A DNA stretch of 64,000 bases from JAJTGZ01 sp964403525 (GCA_964403525.1 CAYOGE010000008.1:35849-99848); one strand, 5' to 3'; counted from the stretch's first letter, positions 46,609 to 56,642 are shown. Numbers and translations are program-made. Notes: generated by a model from the letters alone, not told the origin.

Positions 46609-49122
46609 ATGACTACCTGGCGGCATACCTACGCCGTCGCGAAACGCAGGGCATCGTTGCAGGCCGCGGTTTCCGGCGGAACGGCGGCGTTGACGGCCGG
46701 CGCTTGCGTTGTGTTCGCGTGGGCGGCGGTCGCCGGTGCGCTTGAGTGGTCGGCTCGTTGGCCAGTAGCGGGTGCAGCCGTGGCGGGCGTGACGCTCGTG
46801 GGGGCCTTTGCCGGCCTGTTCCGGAGGCCGAGCGCGTTGGCCATCGCCGTTGCCCTTGATGCGCACGCCGCCGGGCACGACGCGATCGCAACGGCGTTGC
46901 AACTCTCTGCGAAGAACGCCCATACACCCCTTGAGGCTCAGGCCATCAGCGATGCCGATGCGGCCGCGCAGCGAGCCAGACTGTCGGCATCGTTTCCATG
47001 GCGGGTGAAACGACCGCTGGTGCTCGTTGCCGCGGCGTCGGTTCTGATCACGGCCGGCGTGTTTGTTCCTTCGGGCTGGGTCGCAAAGTCGGCCCGGCTG
47101 GTGGGGGTGAATTCCGGTCCGCCCCGCGTCGAAGTTCAGCGGGCACTCGACGATGCCGCCGCCGCGGAACGTCTCATCGAGGCGGTTCAGCGCCCTGTTT
47201 CGTCCACGGTTGCAGAAACGGCGGCGTCGGCTCCATCGCCGGACCCGCTCGCCGACTTGAAGGAGCAGCTCAAGCAAGGCGAGATCTCTCCGAAGGAGTT
47301 GACACAGCAAGCGGCTACTGCTGTGGAGCGTGCGGCGGATCAGCTTGATCGCCGGGCGGACGAGTCGCAACGGGCGCACGAGCTTCTCCGTGATCGCCTG
47401 GCACAGGCCCAGCGAGCCGCCGGTGGATCGCCGGGGGGCGGATCACAGGCGGAACTGACCAAAGCGCTGCGCGAGGGGGATTTGGATCGCGCCGTCACCG
47501 AGGCCGAACGGCTGACCGACGCGGCGGACAAACTCACACCGGAGGATCGAGCCCGTCTGGCGGATGAATTGAAGCGACTCGCCGATGACGTGAACCGTGC
47601 ACCCGTGCCGCCCGCGCCGGTGAGTGCGCCGCCTGATCCGTCAGCGACGCCAGCGACCGAAGCGACGCCCCAGCCGGAGAAGCGAGCTGAGGCCGAGCGC
47701 CAGCCGTCACAGGATCTTGCGAAGAAGCTCGAGGAGGCGGCGCAGGGTCTGCAGCCCACGCGGCCCCCTGTAACACCTCCGCGCCAACAGGCGAATCAGC
47801 AGGAGCCGACGCAGGGGTCTGCTGAGCGGCAGGAACAAGCGGCCGGTCGCTCACCTGCGGACGCCGGTGCGAAGCCGGACAAGCCGGAAGATGTGTCCAA
47901 GCCCGCGCAGCGGCCGGACAAGACGGAGAAGGCCAACGGAGCACCGACTCCGAACGGACAAACGCAACCACCGCCGGGCCGCGCACCCGGGCCTGAGCCA
48001 GCCAAACCCGAATCTGGACGGCAGCAAGGAGAGCAAGGTCGGGCGGGGCAGGAATCAAGGCCCAGCGAACCTCAGCGAGGACCGGGGAACGGTGCGTCGA
48101 AGCCCAGCGAGTCTGGCGATTCTCCATCGCAAGGACGCGACCAGCCGAAGTCGACGGGAGCGAAGGGCTCGCCGAGGCCGTCCTCTGAATCGACGGACAA
48201 AGATCACTCCGCCGATGGGCCAAAGGCCAGGCAGGAAGGATCGCAGCCGACCGACAAGCCGAGCGAGAGCGCCGGCGAGAGCAATGGCGCGCACGGCAAC
48301 AGCAGCAAGCCTGCCGACGCCAACCCGGGCACGGCGAAGGATGGAGTGCCAACACCGGCCGCGGACCGGCCGCCGAGCGATGCGCCATCGGCGAAGGAGG
48401 GGCTGCAGCAACTGCGCGATCAGCTCAAGAAGCTCGCGGAGCAGCCGCGGAACGCGCGGCAGGACAGGCAGGATGCTCAGAAGCTGCGCGAGCAGGCCCA
48501 GAAGATGTGGGACAGCGCCTCGCCCGAGCAGCGCAAGGAGATGGAGCAGCTTGCCCGCGAGCTCGCAAAGGAGCGTGGCAGCCAAGGGGAGCAGCGTGCA
48601 GACAAGGGTGACCGGTCGAGCCCGCCCGGAGCTGGGCCCGACGGGGCAAGCGATCAGCAGCAACCGAGCGCTGGTGGCGGCGCGGGTGACTCGCTCGCCG
48701 GTGCAGGGCGTGGGCCCGGTGCGGGCAAACCCGGCGACAGGCCGCTGGCGAATTCCGGCGCGGCGTCAACGGGAGCGGTGCACGACATCGACGCCCGATC
48801 AAAGGGGGCTGCTGAGGCGCCGTCGCGTGTGATCGCCGAGTGGCTGACGAACAAGCCTGCGCCGGGCGCTGAGGGTGCCGCCCGCAGCGCACCGGCCGAG
48901 GTTGATCAGGCCGTTCGGCAGGCGCAGCAGAACGCCGAGCAGGCGGTGCAACAGCGGACGGTTCCCTCGCGGCTTTCGCCGCTCATCCGCCGTTACTTTG
49001 ATCGACTCCCTAACGCGTTGGGCACGCAGCCGGCGTCTGCCGGTCAGGGGGCATTGCCCGCTCCCGGCGTACCCGCCCCGCCTCCCCCTCCAGCGGCGGC
49101 CCCTGAAACTCCGAAGCCCTGA
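46609..49122 (+). CDS. Large Pro/Gln/Lys-rich membrane protein (DUF4175-like position)
   Basis: An 837-residue protein. The N-terminus has two membrane helices (about residues 22-42 and 48-70) and a third around 135-152, then coiled-coil stretches (DLKEQLKQGEISPKELTQQ, LTKALREGDLDRAVTEAERLTDAADKL), then about 300 residues of low-complexity Pro/Ser/Lys/Gln (residues 350-620), and a second coiled region (LQQLRDQLKKLAEQPRNARQDRQDAQKLREQA). The C-terminal part (VDQAVRQAQQNAEQAVQQ, RLSPLIRRYFDRLP) is again helical. In related bacteria a protein of this build is encoded with MoxR, DUF58 and VWA genes; here only the VWA gene follows, 3 bases downstream. The start at 46609 was chosen where the membrane segment begins. 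Confidence 0.75.
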   Translation: MTTWRHTYAVAKRRASLQAAVSGGTAALTAGACVVFAWAAVAGALEWSARWPVAGAAVAGVTLVGAFAGLFRRPSALAIAVALDAHAAGHDAIATALQLSAKNAHTPLEAQAISDADAAAQRARLSASFPWRVKRPLVLVAAASVLITAGVFVPSGWVAKSARLVGVNSGPPRVEVQRALDDAAAAERLIEAVQRPVSSTVAETAASAPSPDPLADLKEQLKQGEISPKELTQQAATAVERAADQLDRRADESQRAHELLRDRLAQAQRAAGGSPGGGSQAELTKALREGDLDRAVTEAERLTDAADKLTPEDRARLADELKRLADDVNRAPVPPAPVSAPPDPSATPATEATPQPEKRAEAERQPSQDLAKKLEEAAQGLQPTRPPVTPPRQQANQQEPTQGSAERQEQAAGRSPADAGAKPDKPEDVSKPAQRPDKTEKANGAPTPNGQTQPPPGRAPGPEPAKPESGRQQGEQGRAGQESRPSEPQRGPGNGASKPSESGDSPSQGRDQPKSTGAKGSPRPSSESTDKDHSADGPKARQEGSQPTDKPSESAGESNGAHGNSSKPADANPGTAKDGVPTPAADRPPSDAPSAKEGLQQLRDQLKKLAEQPRNARQDRQDAQKLREQAQKMWDSASPEQRKEMEQLARELAKERGSQGEQRADKGDRSSPPGAGPDGASDQQQPSAGGGAGDSLAGAGRGPGAGKPGDRPLANSGAASTGAVHDIDARSKGAAEAPSRVIAEWLTNKPAPGAEGAARSAPAEVDQAVRQAQQNAEQAVQQRTVPSRLSPLIRRYFDRLPNALGTQPASAGQGALPAPGVPAPPPPPAAAPETPKP

Positions 49123-49125
49123 GCG

Positions 49126-52100
49126 ATGACCTTCCGCATCGAAGACCCCGTCTGGCTCTGGCTCCTCGCGGGGGCGGTGCCGTGTGCGCTGGTTGCGTTC
49201 TACGCCTTTACCGCGATGTCGCGCCTGCGGCGCTGGTCGGCGATCGTGTCGCGGGCGATTGTGCTCGCGCTTCTGGCGGCTGCGCTGGCGGGCGCTTCGA
49301 GCATCAGGCGGATCGACCGGGCTGCGCTGATCGTCGTGGCGGACACATCCGGCTCGGTGCGGGCCTTTGTGCCGGACGTTGAGGTCGGCCCGTCTGGCCA
49401 ATCTGATGCGGAGCGCACGACTGTGCTGCCCGTTCTCAAGGCCTTGCCTCAGCTGCTCGGGCGTGCGGAGCGGAACGGGCAGCAGGACCTTGGTGCTGAC
49501 GACACTGTCACGCTCTTTGGGTTCGACGCGAGCCCGCGTGTGCTCACCGCGACGGGCCGGTTGAGGGATGGAGCGGCCACGCTCGACCGCGAACTCACAC
49601 CGGCGGCGGGTTCTTCGGAGGGTTCTGACCTTGCGGGCGCGATCCGCGCTGCCGCCGCCGCCGTGCCGCCCGACGCCCAGTCGCGCATCGTGCTGATCTC
49701 TGACGGGCTTGCCCAACCGGCTCGCGGGGGCTCGCAGGCTCTGTCGCAGGAGTCGCCCCAGGCCGCTGCGCTCAGCGCTGCCCGCGCGGCGTTTGCCGCG
49801 ACCCGCACGCCGATTGACGTGGTGCCGCTGGCGTTTGGCGACCCGCGCGAGGTGATCGTTGAATCGCTCGATGCCCCCACGCGTGTCGCCTCCGACCGCG
49901 CACCGGTCCCGTTGACGCTCACCGTCACGTCGATCAACCCCGGGCCTGTCACCGGCACGCTGCGCCTGCTTCAGGAGGGGCAGGAGGTTGCGCTCCCGCC
50001 TGAGGTGTCGAGGCTCACGCTGCAGAGCGGGCGCAACGTTCTCACGCTGCGTGTGCCCCTGTCGCCCGGCCCACTGCACCGCTTCGAGGCCGTGTTCGAG
50101 CCGGACGTGCCGGGCGCGGGTGAGCGGCCGGTGGATACCGCCGTCGCCAACAACCGTGCCATCGCGTTCACCACCAGCCCGGGCGCGGGGCGCATCTTGA
50201 TCGTTGACGGCACGGCGACTGGTGCATCGGCGACGCTGGCGGCGACGTTGACTCGCGCGGGGCTATCGGTTGCCACGCTCACGCCGAGTGCGCTCGACGG
50301 CGCTTCTGATCTGCTGTCTCTCCAGGCGTTTGACCTGGTCGTGCTCGTTGATGTCCCGGCCGAGGCGCTTTCGGCCGCTTCCCAGCAGAGCCTCGCACGC
50401 TACGTCACCGATACTGGAGGCGGTCTGCTGATGGTCGGCGGCCCGCCTCCTACAGCAAACTCGTTCGGTGCCGGAGGATGGAAAGGGACACCGATCGAGC
50501 CGCTGCTGCCCGTCACGCTCGATCTTCCGGACCGGCTGGTGATGCCGTCGACGGCGGTGGTGATCATTCTCGACTCTTCGGGTTCGATGGCCCATGGGGT
50601 GATGGGCTCGTCGGCGAGCCAGCAGGAAATCGCCAACCGCGGCGCGGCCGCTGCGCTTGGGGCGCTCGACAAGCAGGACCTGGTCGGCGTGGTCGAGTTC
50701 AACTCCACCGCCTCGTGGGTTGTGCCGCTTCGCCCCAACGACCAGCCGCAGAAGACCGCGGAAGCGATCATGGATATCTCTGCCAACGGCGGGACGAACC
50801 TGCCACCGGCGCTTGCGCTGGCGTACGGCGCGCTGCAACCGGCCCGCGCAGCGGTCAAGCACATCATTGTGCTGTCTGACGGGCGGTCGCAGGGGCGCGG
50901 ACGGCTGGCGGGGCTGGCCAAGCAGTGCAAGGAGGCCCCCGGAGGTCCGATCAAGATCAGCTGCATCGCGGTTGGTGACGATGCCGACACCGAGGGGCTT
51001 GAGCAACTCGCCCGCAACGCCGGTGGCGAGTATTTCAGGGTGATTGACGCCAACATCCTGCCGCGGATCTTTGTCAAGGCGGTGCGCGTGGTGCGCACGC
51101 CGCTGGTGCGCGAGGAGCCGTTCACGCCCGTGCCCGGGCCTCAGTCTGCTTCGTCACCGGCGACGGCCGGTATCGGCGCGCTGCCGCCGCTGGGGGGGCT
51201 GATTCTCACGCAGCCGCGGCTGGACGCCCAGAAGAAGAACATCGAGGGTGTGAGCTACGCGCTGCTGACCCCGCAGGGAGAGCCGCTGCTTGCGCACTGG
51301 CGCGCCGGGCTGGGGCAGGTGGGGGCGTTTACTTCATCACCGCTTGGTGGGGGATGGGCGCAATCGTGGGATACGCCGGCCGCGCGGGCGATGTGGGTGC
51401 AACTGGCCCGATCGCTTGCACGCGGGCGGAACGGCGGGAGTGGGGGGGAGGCGGCCGAGCCGGACCTGGCGGTGCGATTTGAAGGGGGAGGGGGTGGCGC
51501 TCTGCGCATCCGCGTGGATATGCCCGCCGCGGAGGTCAACGCGCCTCCGCCGAGGATCACCGTTTACTCACCCGATGGCGTGCGCCGCGAGGCTGCTGCT
51601 GTGCTTACTGCGCCGGGTGTGTACGAGGCGTCGGCACCCGCTGCGGAGTGTGGCGATGAAGGTCTTTCGATCGTGACGGTTGCGCCTACGGCTCCCGGTG
51701 CTGCGCCGGTGATCGGCGGCGCTGTTCGGCGCAGCGCGGCGGCGGATGAGTTCCGTGTCGGGTCGGGGTCGGCGGCGGGGACCGATCTGCTCGCACGCAT
51801 CGCACGCGAAACGGGCGGACGGGTGCTGAGCCTTGCCGACCTTCGCAACATGACGGCCTCGCAGCTCTTCGTGCGTGACAAGGTGGAGCCGCGTGAGTCT
51901 CGCACACCGCTGTGGCCGTTGCTGGTCTGGGTAGCGGCGGGTGTGCTCATGCTCGACATCGCGACGCGGCGGATCGCGTGGGACCGGCGATCCGAAGCGG
52001 TCGAGGCGGAGCCAATCCGGAAGTCAGCCGTCGCGGGCCGTCGGAACGCCGCTGCGGAGACCAATACGGCCGCTGCTTCCGGGACGGAAAAGGACTCGCC

Positions 52101-52149
52101 GTTGGTGGCGGCAAAACGTCGAGCTCGCAGAGCGACGGATGGGGACTGA
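49126..52149 (+). CDS. Membrane-anchored VWA-domain protein with glutamine-amidotransferase-like module
   Basis: A 1007-residue protein. Two N-terminal membrane helices (about 8-30 and 38-58) are followed by a VWA-like domain with IVVADTSGSV (Asp73). A Gatase-like segment (RILIVDGTATGASATLAATL, LVVLVDVPAEALSAASQQSLARYV) and then a second VWA domain with an intact MIDAS start IILDSSGSMAHG (Asp483) and GGTNLPPALALAY follow, then VLSDGRSQGRG. A C-terminal membrane helix lies near TPLWPLLVWVAAGVLMLD. Such proteins belong to BatA-like, MoxR-linked systems, probably acting as metal-dependent adaptors at the inner membrane. It follows the coiled membrane gene by 3 bases. Confidence 0.85.
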   Translation: MTFRIEDPVWLWLLAGAVPCALVAFYAFTAMSRLRRWSAIVSRAIVLALLAAALAGASSIRRIDRAALIVVADTSGSVRAFVPDVEVGPSGQSDAERTTVLPVLKALPQLLGRAERNGQQDLGADDTVTLFGFDASPRVLTATGRLRDGAATLDRELTPAAGSSEGSDLAGAIRAAAAAVPPDAQSRIVLISDGLAQPARGGSQALSQESPQAAALSAARAAFAATRTPIDVVPLAFGDPREVIVESLDAPTRVASDRAPVPLTLTVTSINPGPVTGTLRLLQEGQEVALPPEVSRLTLQSGRNVLTLRVPLSPGPLHRFEAVFEPDVPGAGERPVDTAVANNRAIAFTTSPGAGRILIVDGTATGASATLAATLTRAGLSVATLTPSALDGASDLLSLQAFDLVVLVDVPAEALSAASQQSLARYVTDTGGGLLMVGGPPPTANSFGAGGWKGTPIEPLLPVTLDLPDRLVMPSTAVVIILDSSGSMAHGVMGSSASQQEIANRGAAAALGALDKQDLVGVVEFNSTASWVVPLRPNDQPQKTAEAIMDISANGGTNLPPALALAYGALQPARAAVKHIIVLSDGRSQGRGRLAGLAKQCKEAPGGPIKISCIAVGDDADTEGLEQLARNAGGEYFRVIDANILPRIFVKAVRVVRTPLVREEPFTPVPGPQSASSPATAGIGALPPLGGLILTQPRLDAQKKNIEGVSYALLTPQGEPLLAHWRAGLGQVGAFTSSPLGGGWAQSWDTPAARAMWVQLARSLARGRNGGSGGEAAEPDLAVRFEGGGGGALRIRVDMPAAEVNAPPPRITVYSPDGVRREAAAVLTAPGVYEASAPAAECGDEGLSIVTVAPTAPGAAPVIGGAVRRSAAADEFRVGSGSAAGTDLLARIARETGGRVLSLADLRNMTASQLFVRDKVEPRESRTPLWPLLVWVAAGVLMLDIATRRIAWDRRSEAVEAEPIRKSAVAGRRNAAAETNTAAASGTEKDSPLVAAKRRARRATDGD

Positions 52150-52154
52150 GCGGT

Positions 52155-54776
52155 TCAGCAGCCACCAAAGAACTGATTGATAAAAACGATGAAATCGTTG
52201 TTGTCGAGCGCCCCGTCCGACCCGGGCGTACCTCCGGTAGTGCCAACGTCGGCGGTGAGGTCTCCGCTGAAGAACAGATCGATAAAGACGATGAAATCGT
52301 TGTTGTCGAGCACGCCGTCAGCGCCGCGCTGTCCTCCCGTGCTGCCGAGGTCGGCGGGGCCGCATGCCGGCGGTCTCTGGCGGAGTGTGAGGCCCGCCAG
52401 GATCGCGCGGCCGGTCGAGTCGGTTCCCAGGTCGGTGATCGTGATCGATGTGAGCGTCTGCAGGCGGAAGGAATTCGGGAGCAGGATCCGCTGTTTGTCC
52501 ATCAAGGTGATGCCGCTGTCGAAGACGTTGCTTGTGTCTGCGCTCGAGGTCGATTGCGGCCCGTAGAACTTTGAGTAAGACCGGACCCCGTTTCCGCCAG
52601 CGAGGGTGGTGGTGTACACGAGACCGCCGCTTGCGTTGAACTGGAACCGCACGTTCGTCGCCGATGCACCGTCGGTGTTGAGCAGCGTGTAGATCTCACC
52701 TACGCCGAACCGTGAAGTGGGGATAGTTACCGAGCGGTTGCCGGTCGGTGAACCTGACGCGAGGCGGCCTCGCCAGACGTTGTTGCCGGTGGGAGCGATG
52801 GCGAACGGTGTGCCCCCGACCAGGGAATAGAACCGCGGCCACGGCGCTGCTCCGTAGATCGAGTTCGCTTGGGCGTTGCCGATCGGCGTCGCCACCGGAG
52901 CAACAGCTGCGTCGAACCGGATTGGGAAGTACGGGGCGGCGTCGGGCTGAACAACCAGCCAACCGGCGGTGCTGTAGCCTGTTCCGCACGTGTTGGATAC
53001 ACGGCAGTCGTACCACCCCTGCGAAGTTGTGTTGACCGGGTTGGCGGTGCCACCGAGGATGACGGCCGTGCCTGTGGCGCCGATGACGCCGCCGAAGCCT
53101 TGCGAGGTTCCGTTCTGCAGGTCGACACCGTCCTTGCGCCAGCGGTAGGTGAAGGGAGCGGTTCCGTTCAGCGACACGCTGAATCCGGCGGACGTAGAAC
53201 CTGGCAATACCACCCACGTGTTGTTCGGCTGGTTGGTGACCGAGGGCCCGGCTCCGGACATCCCCCAGGCGCTGACCGCCCCGGACGCATAGGTAGTGTT
53301 GTTCCCCACGCCAGACCATTGGCAGGCCGCCGGATAGCCCGTGCCCATGACGCCACCTGCGATCAGCAGCCGCGGCGGCGTGCTCCCGTTGCCCGCGACG
53401 CTGAGCATCGCCAGAGCGTCGCGATAAAAGTCGTTGGACCAGAGTGAGGGGCTGTTGCTGTACCCGACGCCGGCGGCGCCGATGACCCAGTTTGTCGTGT
53501 TGGTTGCCGGCGACCACGCCATCAGGCCTCGGTCGATGCTGTAGCTGAACGGCACATACTGGTTCAGCGAGCCGCCGATGTACAGTTCCGCCGCCGCGCT
53601 TCCGGTGCCGTCGACGTCAAATGCAGACAGACAGGTGACGCGCGGACGGTTGCCGTGGTGGGGCAGATTGGAGCAGCCGTTCCCGCACGGCAGATCGCCG
53701 CCTCCTCCTGTTCGCATGTCCGGAGCGGCCGGGACGGCCAGCCAGACACCAGCCCCGCCGGCCGAGGGCTTCCGCCAGCGGATGACAAGGGGGGAGTTGA
53801 CGCCCGAATTGCTTTGCTCGAAGGTGCCGCCGACGAAGAGCGACGGAAGTAGCGGGCCGCTGCCATCTTCGTCAAACGATGCCAGCGTGAACACCCGGCG
53901 GCCGGAGTCGGCGCCCGAGTTGCGCGAGATGCCCCCCGCAAGCGTTGTCCAGGCGCTCCCATCCCATACAGAAATACACGAGTGGGAAGTGAGCGTGTCG
54001 TTCCGCGAGAAGGCTCCGCCGACGACGAGCTTGGCGATGCCCGGCCCCGGTCCGTCTTCGTCGTAAGCGCACAAAGCAAACACCCGGTCGTCGAACCCTG
54101 AGGAGGGATTCTCCCAGAAAAGCGATCCCGTGAGCCGGAGCAGCCGCCCGCAGTTGACCTGCCCCTGAGAAGCCCAGGAGTTCGAGGCCGTCATGTCCCC
54201 GCCGACGTAGAGCTTGGGCGCGATCGGGCCGGTCGAGTCATCATCGAACACGAGCAACGCGTGTACATCGCCGTTTACTCCGGCACGCACAGCGGAGAAC
54301 GCGCTCCCGTTGTAGCGCATGATGTTTGGACTGTTGATCCCCGACCAGCCAGAGAAGTGCCCGCCGATGTAGAGCGCTGCGGGTACTGAATCGGATGGAT
54401 TCTCGTCAAAGGTCGCAAAGCACGACACGAACCCGTCGAAACGCGGGGTGATTGGCACCCATGTGCTCGAGCCGGCGTCCCAGCGGTCCAGGCGGGTCCA
54501 CTCGCTTTGGATCGTGAAAGGGCCTGCGCAGTCGGCAGCACCGCTGTAGTGAATCGCCGCGACGATGTACGGGGCCGACGGCCCGGTCCCGTCGGGATCG
54601 AACCAGGTCATTGCTGTGATGTCAAAGTTGCCGGCAACTACGTTGTTGCCGGGGGCCAGATCATCGGGCTTGTCGTTGAAGAAAACAAAGTAGTCGATCG
54701 GACACTGTGCCTTTACGCTGCTGACAAACATACAGAGGCAGGCAAGCAGAGGCACCACACTTTGGAGTCGTGGCAT
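52155..54776 (-). CDS. Secreted protein with a Gly-Cys-ending dockerin-like repeat pair
   Basis: An 873-residue exported protein: a Sec signal (MPRLQSVVPLLACLCMFVSSVKAQC), then several beta-propeller-like blades of about 60 residues (repeated patterns such as ALYIGGHFSGWSG, KLYVGGDMTASN, KLVVGGAFSRND, SLFVGGTFEQSN, ELYIGGSLNQYV), an immunoglobulin-like segment (FSVSLNGTAPFTYRWRKDGVDLQ) and a C-terminal pair of dockerin-like repeats (DGVLDNNDFIVFIDLFFSG and DGALDNNDFIVFINQFFGGC). The Asp/Asn pattern resembles a calcium-binding dockerin loop, and the Gly-Cys end is the hallmark of the GC-type in Phycisphaerae. No cohesin partner is in the window. GGAG lies before the ATG at 54776. Confidence 0.83.
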   Translation of the reverse strand: MPRLQSVVPLLACLCMFVSSVKAQCPIDYFVFFNDKPDDLAPGNNVVAGNFDITAMTWFDPDGTGPSAPYIVAAIHYSGAADCAGPFTIQSEWTRLDRWDAGSSTWVPITPRFDGFVSCFATFDENPSDSVPAALYIGGHFSGWSGINSPNIMRYNGSAFSAVRAGVNGDVHALLVFDDDSTGPIAPKLYVGGDMTASNSWASQGQVNCGRLLRLTGSLFWENPSSGFDDRVFALCAYDEDGPGPGIAKLVVGGAFSRNDTLTSHSCISVWDGSAWTTLAGGISRNSGADSGRRVFTLASFDEDGSGPLLPSLFVGGTFEQSNSGVNSPLVIRWRKPSAGGAGVWLAVPAAPDMRTGGGGDLPCGNGCSNLPHHGNRPRVTCLSAFDVDGTGSAAAELYIGGSLNQYVPFSYSIDRGLMAWSPATNTTNWVIGAAGVGYSNSPSLWSNDFYRDALAMLSVAGNGSTPPRLLIAGGVMGTGYPAACQWSGVGNNTTYASGAVSAWGMSGAGPSVTNQPNNTWVVLPGSTSAGFSVSLNGTAPFTYRWRKDGVDLQNGTSQGFGGVIGATGTAVILGGTANPVNTTSQGWYDCRVSNTCGTGYSTAGWLVVQPDAAPYFPIRFDAAVAPVATPIGNAQANSIYGAAPWPRFYSLVGGTPFAIAPTGNNVWRGRLASGSPTGNRSVTIPTSRFGVGEIYTLLNTDGASATNVRFQFNASGGLVYTTTLAGGNGVRSYSKFYGPQSTSSADTSNVFDSGITLMDKQRILLPNSFRLQTLTSITITDLGTDSTGRAILAGLTLRQRPPACGPADLGSTGGQRGADGVLDNNDFIVFIDLFFSGDLTADVGTTGGTPGSDGALDNNDFIVFINQFFGGC
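52174..52311. repeat. Two near-identical coding repeats of the dockerin-like pair
   Basis: Stretches at about 52174-52209 and 52277-52311 are almost identical at the DNA level (both contain CGATGAAATCGTTGTTGTCG), about 103 bases apart. They encode the DNNDFIVFI loops. The DNA identity exceeds what protein conservation would demand, so a recent duplication or gene conversion is likely. Confidence 0.7.
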
Positions 54777-54980
54777 GGGGAAATCTCCAGGTCCAGACCG
54801 AGAACAAAAAATACCACAGAACTGGCCGTTTGCCATCTCGAGGCCGCGGCGAAGCGAAAAAGTGGGTGGAATCCTGGCAAATAGTTCGTTATCGCGGACT
54901 CATGGGGTCGCTGGAGACGACGGTCGGAATACGCGGGGTTGGGTTGCTCAGTCGCTGATGCGCTTGCCCAATCATCCCAA

Positions 54981-56642
54981 TTATTCCCATTCGATCGTCG
55001 CGGGCGGCTTGCTGGAGATGTCGTAGACCACGCGGTTGACGCCGCGCACCTCGTTGATGATGCGGTTGCTGATCCGGGCGAGCACGTCGTAGGGCAGGCG
55101 TGCCCAGTCCGCCGTCATGAAGTCTTCGCTCGTCACTGCGCGGATCGCCACGCACGAGTCGTAGGTTCGCCCGTCGCCCATCACGCCCACGCTCTTGACC
55201 GGCAGCAGCACCGCGAAGACCTGGCTCGTGTGCGGGGCCTTGTACAAGTCGGCGGAGACGATCTCTTCCAGCAGGATCGTGTCGCACTCGCGGAGCACAT
55301 CCAGCTTCTCCTTCGTCACTTCACCGAGGCAACGCACCGCCAGACCCGGGCCGGGGAAGGGGTGCCGCCAGACGAGCTTCTCGGGGAGGCCCAGCACCTC
55401 GCCCAGCCGGCGAGCTTCATCCTTGAACAGCTCGCGCAGCGGCTCGATCAGCTTGAACTCAAGGTCGGCCGGCAGCCCGCCGACGTTGTGGTGCAGCTTG
55501 ATCCCCGCCGCCGTGCCTCCTGCGCTCTGGCCGCTCTCGATCACGTCCGGGTAGAGCGTCCCCTGCGCCAGGAACTTCACTGCGCCACCCTTCTCCTTGA
55601 CGATCTTTGCCGCTTCGGTGCTGAAGATGTCGATGAACCGGTGTCCGATGCGCTTGCGCTTCTCCTGCGGCTCGGTGATCCCCGCCAGGTCACCAAGGAA
55701 CTCCGCCGACGCGTCGACGATTCGCAGGTCTATGTGGAAGTGATCGCGGAACATGGTTTCGACGCTCTCGCGCTCGTTCTTGCGCAGCAGGCCGTTGTCA
55801 ACGAACACGCACGTGAGCCGGTCGCCGATCGCCCGGTGCAGCAGGGCCGCCACCACCGACGAGTCAACACCGCCCGAGAGCCCGCAGATCACGCGCCCCT
55901 CGCCGACTTTCTCGCGAACCGTCGCCGTCGCCTCTTCCAGATAGTCCGCCATCCGCCACTCGCCCTTGCAGTGGCACACCTCGTAGAGGAAGTTCTCGAT
56001 GATCTCCGCACCCTGCGGCGTGTGCGTGACCTCCGGATGGAACTGGACGCCGAAGAACCGCACGCCGTCGCGCTCGTATGACATCGCGGCCATCGGGCAC
56101 GTTGATGTGCTTGCAAGCACGCTCACACCCGCGGCCACCGCCGGCGACGCACCATCCATGGCGACCTGGTCACCGTGGCTCATCCAGACGGTCGTCTTAC
56201 GCGGCAGGCTCTTGAAGATGCTCGCGTTGGGCAGGTTTCCAACCTGCCGGCCCTTCTCTTCCTTGCAGACTTCAATCTCCGCCCGTCCAAACTCCCGGTG
56301 CCCCGCGTTGATGACCTTCATCCCCAGCATCTGTCCCACCAGTTGCATGCCGTAGCAGACGCCGAGCACGGGCACACCCAGCGTCAGCACGCCCTTGTCG
56401 CAGACGGGCGCCCCCTTCTCGTAGACGCTCATCGGGCCGCCCGAGAGGATGATCCCCGCGGGGTTGAAGGCCTTGATCTCTTCCAGCGAGAGGTCCGGCC
56501 TCACCAGCAGCGAGAAAACCCCAGCTTCACGCACCCGCCGCGCGATGAGCTGGGCCGTTTGCCCGCCGAAGTCGAGCACGAGCACGGTCTCACGGGCGGT
56601 GGTGGGGGCGGCGGCCGGTTGGGCGGTGGGAGCGGTGTTCAT
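54981..56642 (-). CDS. guaA: GMP synthase (glutamine-hydrolysing)
   Basis: Converts XMP to GMP using glutamine-derived ammonia. The 553-residue protein has the glutaminase domain (VLVLDFGGQTAQLIARRVRE, the nucleophile Cys96 in GVCYGMQ, and HPEVTHT) and the ATP pyrophosphatase domain with LSGGVDSSVVAALL, then the dimerisation domain ending RVVYDISSKPPATIEWE, the standard C-terminus. A short Ala/Pro/Thr-rich N-terminal extension (about 18 residues) precedes the core, so a later start is possible. It stands apart from the dockerin-like gene by 204 bases on the same strand. Confidence 0.97.
   Translation of the reverse strand: MNTAPTAQPAAAPTTARETVLVLDFGGQTAQLIARRVREAGVFSLLVRPDLSLEEIKAFNPAGIILSGGPMSVYEKGAPVCDKGVLTLGVPVLGVCYGMQLVGQMLGMKVINAGHREFGRAEIEVCKEEKGRQVGNLPNASIFKSLPRKTTVWMSHGDQVAMDGASPAVAAGVSVLASTSTCPMAAMSYERDGVRFFGVQFHPEVTHTPQGAEIIENFLYEVCHCKGEWRMADYLEEATATVREKVGEGRVICGLSGGVDSSVVAALLHRAIGDRLTCVFVDNGLLRKNERESVETMFRDHFHIDLRIVDASAEFLGDLAGITEPQEKRKRIGHRFIDIFSTEAAKIVKEKGGAVKFLAQGTLYPDVIESGQSAGGTAAGIKLHHNVGGLPADLEFKLIEPLRELFKDEARRLGEVLGLPEKLVWRHPFPGPGLAVRCLGEVTKEKLDVLRECDTILLEEIVSADLYKAPHTSQVFAVLLPVKSVGVMGDGRTYDSCVAIRAVTSEDFMTADWARLPYDVLARISNRIINEVRGVNRVVYDISSKPPATIEWE

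Noticed and set aside
48000..48400. Frameshift or assembly error in the low-complexity part of the coiled membrane protein
   Set aside because: The Pro/Ser/Lys-rich frame runs without a stop for its full length and reconnects to a clean coiled coil, so the low complexity appears genuine.
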